Source: Archangium violaceum Cb vi76
GTDB taxonomy: Bacteria; Myxococcota; Myxococcia; Myxococcales; Myxococcaceae
DNA: 64,000 nt
NCBI RefSeq assembly: GCF_000733295.1
Contig: NZ_JPMI01000230.1
Coordinates: 1 to 64,000 of the forward strand
Direction: 5' to 3'
Below, one piece after another: positions 34,634 through 45,397 of this stretch (position 1 is its first letter; each line of letters starts with the position of its first letter). Below the pieces are notes generated by a model. It made no database searches. It saw nothing but the letters and a program-made list of their open reading frames with translations, and was not told the origin of the DNA. The position numbers were made by a program, and so were the translations under genes.

Positions 34634-35602
34634 TCAGGCCGGTGCGTGCAGGCCGGCGCCGGGCTCGGTGCCCAGCCAGGTGAAGTCCGGCATGTGCTCG
34701 TGCAGGTACTCCCGCATGCTGGAAATGAGCCCGGCTTCCACCTGGCGTGCCCGCTCACGGCTGACCCGGAAGTGATCTCCGATGGTCTGCAACGTTTCGG
34801 GCTCCTCGGCCAGGAGCCGGTGCTCCAGGATGTAGCGCTCGCGCTCGTCATGCAGCGCGTGGGCGAAGTGGTGGACCTTCTCCTGGAACCAGCGCGTGAG
34901 CTCCCGCCGTCCGAGCTCCTCGTCCACGTCCGGCTCGCCCGAGGGCAGTGCTCGCGCCGGGGCGGGGCGTCCCGAGTCGTCCTCGGGCGAGGCCGCGTCC
35001 AGCCGCAGCTCGTCCTGGCGCAGCCGTTGATCCATCTCGACCACGTCTTCCTCGGCGACGCCCAGCCGCGCGGCCAGCAGCCGGGGGCTCACCTCCCTGC
35101 CCGAGGCGAGCAGGCGGCCCTCCTCCTGCCTCATCCGGAAGAACAGCTTGCGCTGCACGTCCGTGGTCCCGAGCTTCACCAGCCGCCAGTTCTCCATGAT
35201 GAAGCGCAGCAGGTAGGCGCGGATCCACCAGGCCGCGTAGGTGCACAGCCGCACGCCCCGCTCGGGCTCGAAGCGCTCCACGGCGATGACGAGGCCCAGG
35301 TTGCCCTCCTGGACGAGGTCCATGAGGAGGAGGGGAGGGCGGTGGTGCTCGCGGGCCAGTTTCAACACCAGCCGGAGGTTCGAGGCCACCAGCCGTGCCT
35401 GCGCCTTGGGATCCCGGCGCTCGCGGAAGTGCCGGGCGAGCGCCGCTTCCTCCTCGCGGGACAGGAGGGGATGCCGCCGCACCTCGGCCAGCCACGTGTC
35501 GAGCAGCGCGCGATCATCGGGCGTCAGCGCCGCCCGGTGGCAGCGGTGCTGTTTCGATGACCGCGCCAACCGGGCGGGGCGGAAGTGGGGGACCGGAAGC
35601 AT
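34634..35602 (-). CDS. RpoH-family (sigma-32-like) sigma factor
   Basis: A 322-residue alternative sigma factor. Region 2 is clear (LVASNLRLVLKLAREHHRP, then DLVQEGNLGLVIAVERFEPE, GVRLCTYAAWWIRAYL). QRKLFFRMRQE matches the 'RpoH box' that distinguishes this family. Region 4 ends with ETLQTIGDHFRVSRERARQVE, the -35-recognition helix-turn-helix. M. xanthus has several such sigma factors (SigB, SigC, SigE type) linked to development; identity with one is not claimed. An acidic linker of about 40 residues precedes region 4. The start at 35602 is the first ATG after non-coding sequence. Confidence 0.88.
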   Translation of the reverse strand: MLPVPHFRPARLARSSKQHRCHRAALTPDDRALLDTWLAEVRRHPLLSREEEAALARHFRERRDPKAQARLVASNLRLVLKLAREHHRPPLLLMDLVQEGNLGLVIAVERFEPERGVRLCTYAAWWIRAYLLRFIMENWRLVKLGTTDVQRKLFFRMRQEEGRLLASGREVSPRLLAARLGVAEEDVVEMDQRLRQDELRLDAASPEDDSGRPAPARALPSGEPDVDEELGRRELTRWFQEKVHHFAHALHDERERYILEHRLLAEEPETLQTIGDHFRVSRERARQVEAGLISSMREYLHEHMPDFTWLGTEPGAGLHAPA

Positions 35603-35688
35603 GCGGGGACCTCGCGGCGGATCACAGACGATCTGGGACCGATGACGCCGCGATGCAGCAAGCGTGCGAGGTGGTGGCCTTCCGGAGA

Positions 35689-35729
35689 GCCGCCCGGCTG
35701 CCCGCAAATCCTGCATGCGTGCGGGCGGC
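35689..35729 (-). terminator. Inverted repeat between DoxX and sigma-factor genes
   Basis: GCCGCCCG (35689-35696) and CGGGCGGC (35722-35729), with an inner overlapping pair of arms (TGCCCGCA-like), lie between the DoxX stop and the sigma-factor start. No T run follows, so it may be a terminator or a leader structure of the sigma gene. Confidence 0.35.
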
Positions 35730-35756
35730 CGGATGCAAAAGATGCGGAGGTCCGCG

Positions 35757-36151
35757 TCAGGCCTTCCGGCCGCGCACCTTCGCGTCGACGCTGTAGGGCC
35801 CACCGCCGACGAGCACGGCCGCGGCGAGCACCGCCAGGTAGAGCAGCGCCAGCTCCATGCGGCCGAAGGGGTCCACGCGGTGGCGGTAGAGCGCCACCAC
35901 CATGGTGAAGGCCGCGAAGGCCGCCGCCGGCCGGGTGAAGAGGCCCAGCGCCACCAGCAGCCCGCCCACCAGCTCCGCCAGCGCCGCGCACCAGGCGAAG
36001 AAGAGGGGGATGGGGAAGCCGAGCCCCGCCACGCCCTCGGCGAAACGGCTGATGTCTCCCGTCACCTTTGGCAGACCGTGTGCAAGTGCCAGCGTCAGGC
36101 CGAACACCACCCGCACCAGGGTCCAACCGATGGCCGCTCCATGCGTATTCA

Positions 36152-36152
<1 letters not shown>
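35757..36152 (-). CDS. DoxX-family membrane protein
   Basis: A 131-residue protein with four hydrophobic helices, starting WTLVRVVFGLTLALAHGLPK and including the DoxX-typical GLGFPIPLFFAWCAALAELVGGLLVALGL-type region (one helix per ~25 residues). DoxX proteins are membrane subunits of quinol-linked or unknown redox systems. The start (36150-36152) overlaps the stop of the NtrC-type regulator by one base, so it is translated as a coupled second gene. It may be a target or partner of the same signalling unit. Confidence 0.85.
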
Positions 36153-37612
<1,460 letters not shown>

Positions 37613-37764
37613 GTCGAAGCACCTTGGGGCAGGGGCCACTGTGGCCGCCGGGCCGCACCGTTCCGGAAATCCGCCGTTCCTTCAAGGACCAGGCGCCCGG
37701 AATCCCGGAGATTCTTCCCGCCCGGAAGCCTCTCGGTAAAGCCTTGCACGCACTCCGCGTAAAG

Positions 37765-37848
37765 AGTTTCTCGATCTGTGAGACATTGGCAGCCGCGCCA
37801 CGGTCCAGCTCATTGATAGCTCAATGAGTTGAACATCAACGAGAAACT
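37765..37848. promoter_or_regulatory. Nested inverted repeats in the divergent promoter region
   Basis: Outer arms AGTTTCTCG (37765-37773) and CGAGAAACT (37840-37848) enclose CTCATTGA-TAGC-TCAATGAG (37809-37828) and GTTGA-ACA-TCAAC (37828-37840). All arms are perfect. The 20-bp inner palindrome has the form of a dimeric repressor or activator binding site. Confidence 0.55.
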
Positions 37849-37913
37849 TGCAGTGTGGGTGTCTTGTCGGTTTTGGCGAGAGTGTGATATTTCATTAGAC
37901 ACCGGTGGTGGGT

Positions 37914-38022
37914 AGCGGGCGTGTGACTCCGGCGTTCAAGGGGACGCGCCGACAGCGGAGCAGCCACCGGTCTTCACCGGGCGGAGCCACGGCAGCGGGC
38001 GTGGGCGCTCGTCTTCAAGGGG
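37914..38022 (+). repeat. Imperfect direct repeat of about 80-bp period before the giant protease
   Basis: AGCGGGCGTG occurs at 37914 and 37994, and TTCAAGGGG at 37935 and 38014. Each pair is flanked by related ACCGG-containing sequence, so a segment of about 50 bp is present twice with 79-80 bp offset. The second copy includes the GGGGTAG ribosome-binding site before the start at 38030. Confidence 0.55.
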
Positions 38023-38029
38023 TAGAACA

Positions 38030-41000
38030 ATGAAGGAATCGGCGTACCGGACGGCCGGTATGCGCGCTCGTGGTGTGTCCACGAGAGTGCTGGGAGTCGC
38101 ATGGCTCACGACGGCGCTGGCATGTGGAGGCTCGGGGAACGAGCCCGGACAGCGGCTCGAGGGCTACCGTTCAGAGGCGCCGTTCCACAAGGTGCAGCTC
38201 AGCGCGCAGCAGGCGGCCGCGCTGGAGAGGCAGGGCGCCAAGGTGCTCGGGGACTACGGCTCCTTCAAGCTGGTGCAGGTGGACGACGCCACGCTGAAGT
38301 CGTTGCCCGCGACGCCGGACGTGGAGCTGCGCGATGACTACGATCACATCCTGTTGAACGCGGGGGTGATCGACACCGCGGCCGCGAGTGCGCAGTCCCT
38401 ACGGGGCATGCGGAAGCAGGCGGCCACCAGCGGCAAGCGCTTCCACCTGGTGCACTTCTCCGGCCCGGTGCATGCCGAGTGGCTCGAGGAGCTGGCGGCC
38501 ACGGGCGTCAAGGTGGTGACGTACGTCCCCAACAACGCCTACCTCGTCTATGGAGATGCCGCCGCGCTGGGCAGCCTGCAGCGGCACATCACCGCCTCCC
38601 GGACCATCCAGTGGGACGGCGAGTACCTGGACGACTACAAGCTGCACCCCACCGTCCGGACGATCGACACGCCCACCTATGCCATCCAGCTCATCAAGGA
38701 TGACGAGGCGAACAGCGCGACGCTGGCGCTCATCCGCGGGCTGCAGTCGCGCGAGGGGGTCGTCCAGGAGGCGCTGGACTACGTGAACGTGGTGGCCTGG
38801 GTGGACCAGGCGGCGCTCCATCAGATCGTCCAGCGCCCGGACGTGCTGTCCATCCAGCCGCGCCCGCAGCGCAAGAAGTTCGACGAGCGGCAGAACATGA
38901 TCCTCGCCGGGCAGATCACCGGCAACGGACCGACGGGGCCGGGCTACCTGGCGTGGCTGGCGTCCAAGGGGTTCACCCAGGCGCAGTTCACCGCGTCCGG
39001 CTTTGGCGTGGACGTGAGTGACAGCGGCCTGGACAACGGCACGGGGACGCCCAACCACTTCGGCCTGTACGTCAACGGGGATGTCTCCGCGGCCAGCCGC
39101 GTCGTCTACGCCCGGCTGGAGGGCTCGGCGAACTCGGGCAGCACCATCCAGGGCTGCGATGGCCACGGCACCCTGAATGCCCACATCGTGGCGGGTTTCT
39201 CCAACCAGACCGCGGCGCCCTACACGGACAGCAGCGGCTTCACCCACGGCCTGGGCGTGGCGCCCTTCGTGAAGGTGGGCTCCTCGGTGTTGTTCGATCC
39301 GGACTCCTTCACGGATCCGGACTACGAGGACCTGCAGTCGCGCGCGTACCGGGACGGCATGCGCATCAGCTCCAACAGTTGGGGCGCTGGCTCCGATCTG
39401 TACGACGCGGACGCGCAGCGGTACGACGCGCTGGTGCGCGACGCGCAGCCCACGGGCTCGGCGGTGCCGAACGCGGGCAACCAGGAGATGTTCATCGCCT
39501 TCGCGGCGGGCAACGACGGCCCCACCGCGGGCTCCATCGGCACCCCCGCCACGGCGAAGAACGTCATGAGCGTGGGTGCCTCGGAGAACGTCCGGCCCTT
39601 TGGTGGCTCGGATGGATGCAGCACTCCCGACAGCGAGGCGAACAGCCTCTATGACGTGGCGTCCTTCTCCAGCCGCGGCCCCACCGCGGACGGCCGCAAG
39701 AAGCCGGACATCCAGGCCCCGGGCACGCACATTGGAGGTGGCGTGGCCCAGACGGCGGGCCAGCGCGCCACCACGCCGGCCAACCCCAATGGCTCGGCGC
39801 TCTCCTGCTTCGACGGCGAGGGTGTCTGTGGCGGCACGAGCGGCAGCCTCTACTTCCCGACGGGCCAGCAGTGGTACTCGGCCTCCTCCGGCACCAGCCA
39901 CTCCACGCCCGCGGTGGCGGGAGCGGCGGCGCTCGTCCGCCAGTACTTCATCAACCAGGGCGGCGCTCCGCCCAGCCCGGCGATGACGAAGGCCTTCCTG
40001 ATGGGCTCCACCCGCTACATGACGGGCACGGGGGCCAACGACTCGCTCTACTCCAACAGCCAGGGCACCGGCCTGATGGACCTGGGCATGGCGTTCGACG
40101 GGGTCGGGCGCCTGCTGGATGACCAGCGCCCGGAGAACCTCCTGCGCACCACCGGTGAGACGCGGATCTTCTCCACCCAGGTGGGTGATGCGACGAAGCC
40201 CTTCCGCGTGACGCTGGCGTGGACGGACGCCCCGGGCTCCACCACCGGTAGCGCCTGGAAGAACAACCTGGATCTCACCGTGACGGTGGGCGGCAACACG
40301 TACAAGGGTAACGTCTTCACCGGCGGCACGTCCGTCACCGGTGGCAGCGCGGATGCCCAGAACAACGTGGAGAGCGTCTTCCTGCCGGCGGGCACCACGG
40401 GGCCCGTCACCGTGACGGTAACGGCCACCAACCTCAACTCGGACGGCGTGCCCAACAACGGCGTGGCGGTGGATCAGGACTTCGCGCTCGTCGTCTACAA
40501 CGCCTGCGCCACTCCGGGTGGCACGCTTTCCGGCGTGACGGCCGCTCCGGGTGGCACCGGCGTCATCGACGTGAGCTGGACGCCCAATGGCGCGGCTTCC
40601 TACAACGTCTACCGCTCCACCACGCGGGGCGGGCCGTATACGCGCGTGGGCACCGTGGCGGCACCGCCGTTCTCGGACGCCGGCCTGTCTGGCGGGACGA
40701 CGTACCACTACGTGGTGCGTGCGGTGGAGTGCGCCGAGTCTCCGGACTCCAACGAGGCCTCCGTGACGGCCACGGGCGTGTGCACGCTGCCGCCCACGTT
40801 CGCGGGTCTTACCTCCGTCAACAACGGCGCCTCCAGCACCTGCGCCAACACCCTGGCCTGGTCCGCGGGCTCGCCCATCTGCGGTGGCACCCTCGGCTAC
40901 TCGGTGTACCGGAGCACCACGCCGGGCTTCACCCCGTCGGCGGCCAACCGGATCGCCACCGGCGTGACGGGCACCACGTTCTCGGATGACCTGAACCTGA

Positions 41001-44000
41001 CGCACGGCACGCCGTACTACTACGTGGTGCGCGCCACCGAGACGAGCACGGCCACGCTCGAGGAGACGAACACGGTCCAACTGGGGGCCACGCCCACCGG
41101 CGCGGTGACTCCGGGCGTTCGCTACTTCGATGACTTCGACGCCAACCGTCCGGCCAGCGCGTCCGCGTACTGGATTCCCACGGTCACCACCGGCAGCGCG
41201 GCCAGCATGAAGATCTTCTCCGGCTGCCACTACCAGTCGGCGACGAACGCGTACCGGATGGCCTCGACCGGCACCACGTGCGGCGGCACCTACTCCACCA
41301 ACCAGCAGCTCGTGCTGGTGCTGGGTGGCAACGGCTCGGTGTCGGCGGACATCAACGGCTTCTCCATCCCCTCCACTCCCCGCAGCCCGGAGATGACGTT
41401 CAACGTCTGGTACAACCTCGAGTCCCGGTACGACGGTGTCTGGCTCGTCTACAGCACCACGGGGGCGAGCGGTCCGTGGACCGCGGTGTCCGACACGGTG
41501 TCGTCGACGCAGCCCTACATCTCGGCGGGTGGCTACGACAACGTGCTCAGCAGCAGCACGACGACGCGCATCTGGACCTACCAGAGCCTCAACGGCAACG
41601 GCGCGCTCAAGCCGGTCTCCGTCAACCTGTCCGCGCTCGCCGGGCAGAAGGTGTGGTTCGGGTTCCGCTTCTACAGTGACAACACCGGCAACTACGAGGG
41701 CTTCTACGTGGATGACGTCCGCGTCACGGCGGACTCGGCGGTCACCTGCACCACGAACACGCCGCCGCCGGGACCGGCCGTGGCCTACAAGGTGACCGGG
41801 CTGCCGGCCACGGTGGCCGTGGGCACGGAGTCGTCCCTGACCGTGTCGGCGGTGGACGCCCTGGGCGTGGTGGCCAGCGGCTACAACGGCAGTGCGGCGC
41901 TCACCAGCTCGGATTCCCGGGCGGTGATGCCCCCCACCGCGAACTTCACCGCGGGCGTGGCGAGCGGTATCCCCGTCGCCTTCGGCACCGTGGGCGCGCA
42001 GTCCGTCACCGCGACGGACACGGCGAGCCCGGGCATGACCGCCAGTGCCAGCACCACCGTCACCGTGGCCCCCCCGACCCGCCTGGTCTTCACCATCCAG
42101 CCCTCCTCCGTGGCGGCCGGTGCTTCCATCGCGCCCCCCGTGAGGGTGGGCCTGTTGGATGCATACGGCAACACGGTGTCCACGGGCACGTACAGCGTCA
42201 CCCTCGCCATTGGCGACAACGCGGGCGGTGGCACGCTGTCCGGCACCACGACGTCGGCCATGAGCAGCGGAGTGGCCATGTTCGGCAACCTGTCCATCGA
42301 CAAGGTGGGCACGGGCTACACGCTGACGGCCAGCGCCACTGGCCTCACCGGCGCCACCAGCTCGACCTTCAACATCACCCCGGCCGCGGCGAACAAGCTG
42401 GCCTTCGTGACCCAGCCTTCCACCGTGGGGGCGGGCGCGACCATCGATCCCGCGGTGCAGGTGGCCATCCAGGACCGGTTCGGCAACGTGACCACCTCCA
42501 CGGCGAACGTCGTCCTCGCGCTGAGCGCCAGCCCTGGCGGCGCCACGCTCTCCGGCACCACCACGGTGGCGGCGGTGAAGGGGGTGGCCACCTTCTCGAA
42601 CCTGTCGCTCAACAAGATGGGGACCGGGAACAGGCTGACCGCCACGTCGGGCTCGCTCACCAGCGCGAACAGTGAGTTGTTCGAGGTGACGCCTGGTGCT
42701 CCGTACCGCGCCCTCATCACCCGGCAGCCTTCCGACGTGGCGGTGGGTGCTCCCATCACCCCGGCCGTGGAGGTCTCCCTGTATGACCGGCTCGGCAACC
42801 TGGCGACGCAGGTCAACTCGCCCGTCTCGGTGTCGCTGTCCTACAACGCCAGCGGCGGCGCCCTGGGTGGCACCACCACCGTGGACGCGGTGAACGGTGT
42901 GGCCACCTTCGACGCCCTGACGGTGAACCGCCCCGGCGTCAACTACACGCTGCAGGCGGGCGGCAGCGGGCTCTTCCTGGACACCAGCGTGGGCTTCAAC
43001 GTGAACGCGGGTGCTCCGGCCCGGCTGGCGTTCCGCGCGCCTCCGGCCAGCGCGGTGGCGGGCGCGACGCTCGCTCCCGTGACGGTGGAGCTCCAGGACC
43101 TGGAGGGCAACCTCAACACCGCCTCGACGGCGGAGGTGACGCTCTCCCTGGGTGGTCCGGCGGGCGGCTCGCTCGGCGGCACCACCACGGTGGTGGCCGT
43201 CAACGGCGTGGCCACCTTCCCGTCGCTCTTCATCCGCAGGGCGGCCCTGGGCTACACGCTGAGCGCGAACGCCACGGGCCTGTCGGGGGCCACCAGCCGC
43301 GCCTTCGACATCGCTCCGGGCGCGGTGGCCGCACTGGCCTTCGCCGTCCAGCCGGCCAACGTGGCGGCGGGCACGGCCTTCGCCCCGGCGGTGAAGGTCT
43401 CCATCCAGGACGAGTACGGCAACGTCGTGGCGAGCGCCCATGACGAGGTCTCCCTGTCCCTGGCGAGCAACCCGGAGGGGGCCTCGCTGGTGGGCACGAT
43501 GAAGGCGGCGGCCGTCAACGGCGTGGCCTCCTTCAACGACCTGGCCGTCAACCGGGTGGGCTCGGGCTTCACGCTGGTCGCTGCCTCGGGCTCGCTCACG
43601 GGCGCCACGAGCGCGGCGTTCAATGTGGAGGCCGGCAAGTCTTCCCGGCTGGTCTTCCGGACGGCCCCGGCCCACACCACGGCGGGCGCGGTGCTCGCCC
43701 CGGTCGAGGTGGAGATCCGCGATGCCTTCGGCAACCCGGTGGCGGCGACGGACAGCATCACCCTGACGCTCCAGGGCGGCACGGGTGCCACGCTGGGCGG
43801 CACCACCACGGTGACGGCGAGCGGCGGTGTGGCGGCCTTCAATGACCTGACCATCACCCGTGCGGCGGCGGGCTACCGGCTGCTGGCGCACGCGGAGGGT
43901 CTGGTGGACGTCACCAGCGGCACGTTCGATGTCTCGCCCGGTGCGGCGGCGGCGCTGGCCTTCTCGGTCCAGCCCGGTGCCACCCAGGCGGGGGCCGCGA

Positions 44001-45259
44001 TCGGCCCGGCGATCCGGGTGTCCATCCTGGATGCCTTCGGCAACATCGTCACGGGGGCTTCGGACATCATCACGCTCTCCCTGGGCTCCAACCCGGGCAG
44101 TGCGACGCTGACGGGCACCACCGCGGTGGCGGCCGTCAACGGCGTGGCCACCTTCACGGACCTGTCGCTCGACCGCTCCGCCCGGGGCTACACGCTCCAG
44201 GCGAGCACGGCCTCGCTGTCCTCGGTGACGAGCTCGGCGTTCGAGGTCACCACCGGGGCTCTGGCGCGCCTGGTCTTCCGCGGCATTCAGGCCCGGGTCA
44301 TGGCGGGTGTCCCGCTGGAGCCCATCGAGGTGGAGCTCCAGGACGCCCTGGGCAACATGCTCTCCAACAGCACGGCCCAGGTGTCGCTGAGCCTCGGGGC
44401 GAACCCGGCGGCGGGCATGCTGCTCGGCGCGGCTCCGGTGTCCGCGGTGAATGGCGTGGCGAAGTTCGAGGGGGTGTCCCTGCGCAAGGCCGGCTTTGGC
44501 TACACGCTGGTGGCGAGCGCCCAGGGCTTCATGGGTGGGACCACCACGGGGTTCGTGGTGACGCCGGGCCCGGCGGCCGGCTATGTGCTGACGCTCCCGG
44601 CGAGTGTCACCGCGGGCCAGGAGGTGACGCTCTCCGCCACGGCGTACGACATGCATGGCAACGTGGCCACCTCCTACGCGAGTGCGGTCCGGGTGACGAG
44701 CTCGGACGCGGCGGGAGTCCTCCCGGCCAACGCGGCCTTCGTGGACGGTGTGCTCTCCGGCCTGACGGTGACGTTCATGTCCTCGGGCCTGAGGACGCTC
44801 ACCCTGACGGACGCCGAGCAGGCCGGCCTGAACGGTGTCGCGCAGACCAACGTCACGCCCTTCGCACAGCCCACCGTGGCGGTGACGGAGCCGGCGGGTG
44901 GTACGGAGGTGTCCGGTGAGGTCCGCATCACCGCCGCGGGTGCGGTGGCCGCGGGCACCACGCCGGCCCGGCTCTCCATCCTGGTGGACGGTCAGGTGAT
45001 CGCCACCGGCACGGAGGCGACGCTGACGGCGACCTGGGACAGCTCCAAGGTGGCGGGTGGCACGGCGCACACGGTGACGGCCGTGTTCTCCGACAGCGCG
45101 GGCAACGTGGTGGGCTCCGCTCCGGTGGGCATCACCGTGAAGGCCGAGCGTTGCGGCTGCGGCGCCACCTCGGGCGCGGACGCGAGCCTGTACCTGGGGC
45201 TGTTCGCCCTGGCGCGGTACGTGTCCCTGCGGCGGCGCCAGACGCGCAAGGCCGCCTGA
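38030..45259 (+). CDS. Giant cell-surface subtilase with Ig-like repeats and MYXO-CTERM anchor
   Basis: A 2409-residue protein. After an N-terminal signal (WLTTALACGG), residues 45-300 form a propeptide-like region. The S8 peptidase domain has Asp331 (VDVSDSGLD), His379 (CDGHGTLNAH) and Ser623 (SSGTSHSTPAVAGAAAL), with an oxyanion Asn in AAGND. A beta-sandwich/P-domain-like region follows, then two fibronectin-III modules (GVTAAPGGTGVIDVSW and relatives), a jelly-roll (residues ~1027-1240), and eight tandem ~104-residue Ig-like repeats flanked by two of another subtype. The C-terminus reads CGCGATSGADASLYLG, a hydrophobic segment and RRRQTRK, which fits a MYXO-CTERM surface-anchoring signal. 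Probably a surface protease for predation or matrix processing. Confidence 0.9.
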   Translation: MKESAYRTAGMRARGVSTRVLGVAWLTTALACGGSGNEPGQRLEGYRSEAPFHKVQLSAQQAAALERQGAKVLGDYGSFKLVQVDDATLKSLPATPDVELRDDYDHILLNAGVIDTAAASAQSLRGMRKQAATSGKRFHLVHFSGPVHAEWLEELAATGVKVVTYVPNNAYLVYGDAAALGSLQRHITASRTIQWDGEYLDDYKLHPTVRTIDTPTYAIQLIKDDEANSATLALIRGLQSREGVVQEALDYVNVVAWVDQAALHQIVQRPDVLSIQPRPQRKKFDERQNMILAGQITGNGPTGPGYLAWLASKGFTQAQFTASGFGVDVSDSGLDNGTGTPNHFGLYVNGDVSAASRVVYARLEGSANSGSTIQGCDGHGTLNAHIVAGFSNQTAAPYTDSSGFTHGLGVAPFVKVGSSVLFDPDSFTDPDYEDLQSRAYRDGMRISSNSWGAGSDLYDADAQRYDALVRDAQPTGSAVPNAGNQEMFIAFAAGNDGPTAGSIGTPATAKNVMSVGASENVRPFGGSDGCSTPDSEANSLYDVASFSSRGPTADGRKKPDIQAPGTHIGGGVAQTAGQRATTPANPNGSALSCFDGEGVCGGTSGSLYFPTGQQWYSASSGTSHSTPAVAGAAALVRQYFINQGGAPPSPAMTKAFLMGSTRYMTGTGANDSLYSNSQGTGLMDLGMAFDGVGRLLDDQRPENLLRTTGETRIFSTQVGDATKPFRVTLAWTDAPGSTTGSAWKNNLDLTVTVGGNTYKGNVFTGGTSVTGGSADAQNNVESVFLPAGTTGPVTVTVTATNLNSDGVPNNGVAVDQDFALVVYNACATPGGTLSGVTAAPGGTGVIDVSWTPNGAASYNVYRSTTRGGPYTRVGTVAAPPFSDAGLSGGTTYHYVVRAVECAESPDSNEASVTATGVCTLPPTFAGLTSVNNGASSTCANTLAWSAGSPICGGTLGYSVYRSTTPGFTPSAANRIATGVTGTTFSDDLNLTHGTPYYYVVRATETSTATLEETNTVQLGATPTGAVTPGVRYFDDFDANRPASASAYWIPTVTTGSAASMKIFSGCHYQSATNAYRMASTGTTCGGTYSTNQQLVLVLGGNGSVSADINGFSIPSTPRSPEMTFNVWYNLESRYDGVWLVYSTTGASGPWTAVSDTVSSTQPYISAGGYDNVLSSSTTTRIWTYQSLNGNGALKPVSVNLSALAGQKVWFGFRFYSDNTGNYEGFYVDDVRVTADSAVTCTTNTPPPGPAVAYKVTGLPATVAVGTESSLTVSAVDALGVVASGYNGSAALTSSDSRAVMPPTANFTAGVASGIPVAFGTVGAQSVTATDTASPGMTASASTTVTVAPPTRLVFTIQPSSVAAGASIAPPVRVGLLDAYGNTVSTGTYSVTLAIGDNAGGGTLSGTTTSAMSSGVAMFGNLSIDKVGTGYTLTASATGLTGATSSTFNITPAAANKLAFVTQPSTVGAGATIDPAVQVAIQDRFGNVTTSTANVVLALSASPGGATLSGTTTVAAVKGVATFSNLSLNKMGTGNRLTATSGSLTSANSELFEVTPGAPYRALITRQPSDVAVGAPITPAVEVSLYDRLGNLATQVNSPVSVSLSYNASGGALGGTTTVDAVNGVATFDALTVNRPGVNYTLQAGGSGLFLDTSVGFNVNAGAPARLAFRAPPASAVAGATLAPVTVELQDLEGNLNTASTAEVTLSLGGPAGGSLGGTTTVVAVNGVATFPSLFIRRAALGYTLSANATGLSGATSRAFDIAPGAVAALAFAVQPANVAAGTAFAPAVKVSIQDEYGNVVASAHDEVSLSLASNPEGASLVGTMKAAAVNGVASFNDLAVNRVGSGFTLVAASGSLTGATSAAFNVEAGKSSRLVFRTAPAHTTAGAVLAPVEVEIRDAFGNPVAATDSITLTLQGGTGATLGGTTTVTASGGVAAFNDLTITRAAAGYRLLAHAEGLVDVTSGTFDVSPGAAAALAFSVQPGATQAGAAIGPAIRVSILDAFGNIVTGASDIITLSLGSNPGSATLTGTTAVAAVNGVATFTDLSLDRSARGYTLQASTASLSSVTSSAFEVTTGALARLVFRGIQARVMAGVPLEPIEVELQDALGNMLSNSTAQVSLSLGANPAAGMLLGAAPVSAVNGVAKFEGVSLRKAGFGYTLVASAQGFMGGTTTGFVVTPGPAAGYVLTLPASVTAGQEVTLSATAYDMHGNVATSYASAVRVTSSDAAGVLPANAAFVDGVLSGLTVTFMSSGLRTLTLTDAEQAGLNGVAQTNVTPFAQPTVAVTEPAGGTEVSGEVRITAAGAVAAGTTPARLSILVDGQVIATGTEATLTATWDSSKVAGGTAHTVTAVFSDSAGNVVGSAPVGITVKAERCGCGATSGADASLYLGLFALARYVSLRRRQTRKAA
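42077..44572 (+). repeat. Eight in-frame tandem repeats of about 312 bp
   Basis: Within the giant protease, eight units of about 104 codons follow each other. A unit starts like ARLVFxxQP, contains AGAxIxPAVxV and DxxGNxV, then GTTTVxAVNGVATF, and ends GYTLxAxA-x-LTGATS followed by xFxVxPGA. They are diverged in DNA sequence, so this is an old expansion rather than recent duplication. Confidence 0.85.
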
Positions 45260-45333
45260 GGGGTGAAGCCGGTCCCGCACCGGGTGGGGCGGTGCGCTCC
45301 GCCCGGTTGCTGGAGAGACGAGCCGGTTGACTG

Positions 45334-45371
45334 GAACGCGCGGGTGTGGGGCACTCCCCACCCGCGCGTTC
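45334..45371 (+). terminator. Terminator after the giant protease
   Basis: GAACGCGCGGG and CCCGCGCGTTC pair around a smaller GTGGGG/CCCCAC stem with a 2-nt bulge, followed by TTCTTGT. It begins about 75 bp after the protease stop and 27 bp before the next start. Confidence 0.8.
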
Positions 45372-45397
45372 TTCTTGTGTAGGCGAGGAGGTGTGGC

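Larger units (their letters stand above)
37613..38029. other. Structured intergenic region between divergent regulator and giant protease
   Basis: Non-coding DNA of 417 bp. The middle (about 37760-37900) is AT-richer than anything nearby and contains three inverted repeats (listed separately) and, closer to the protease, two direct-repeat copies. No tRNA or small ORF is convincing. It must hold the promoters of both genes; I do not see a clean -24/-12 sigma-54 box. Confidence 0.6.
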
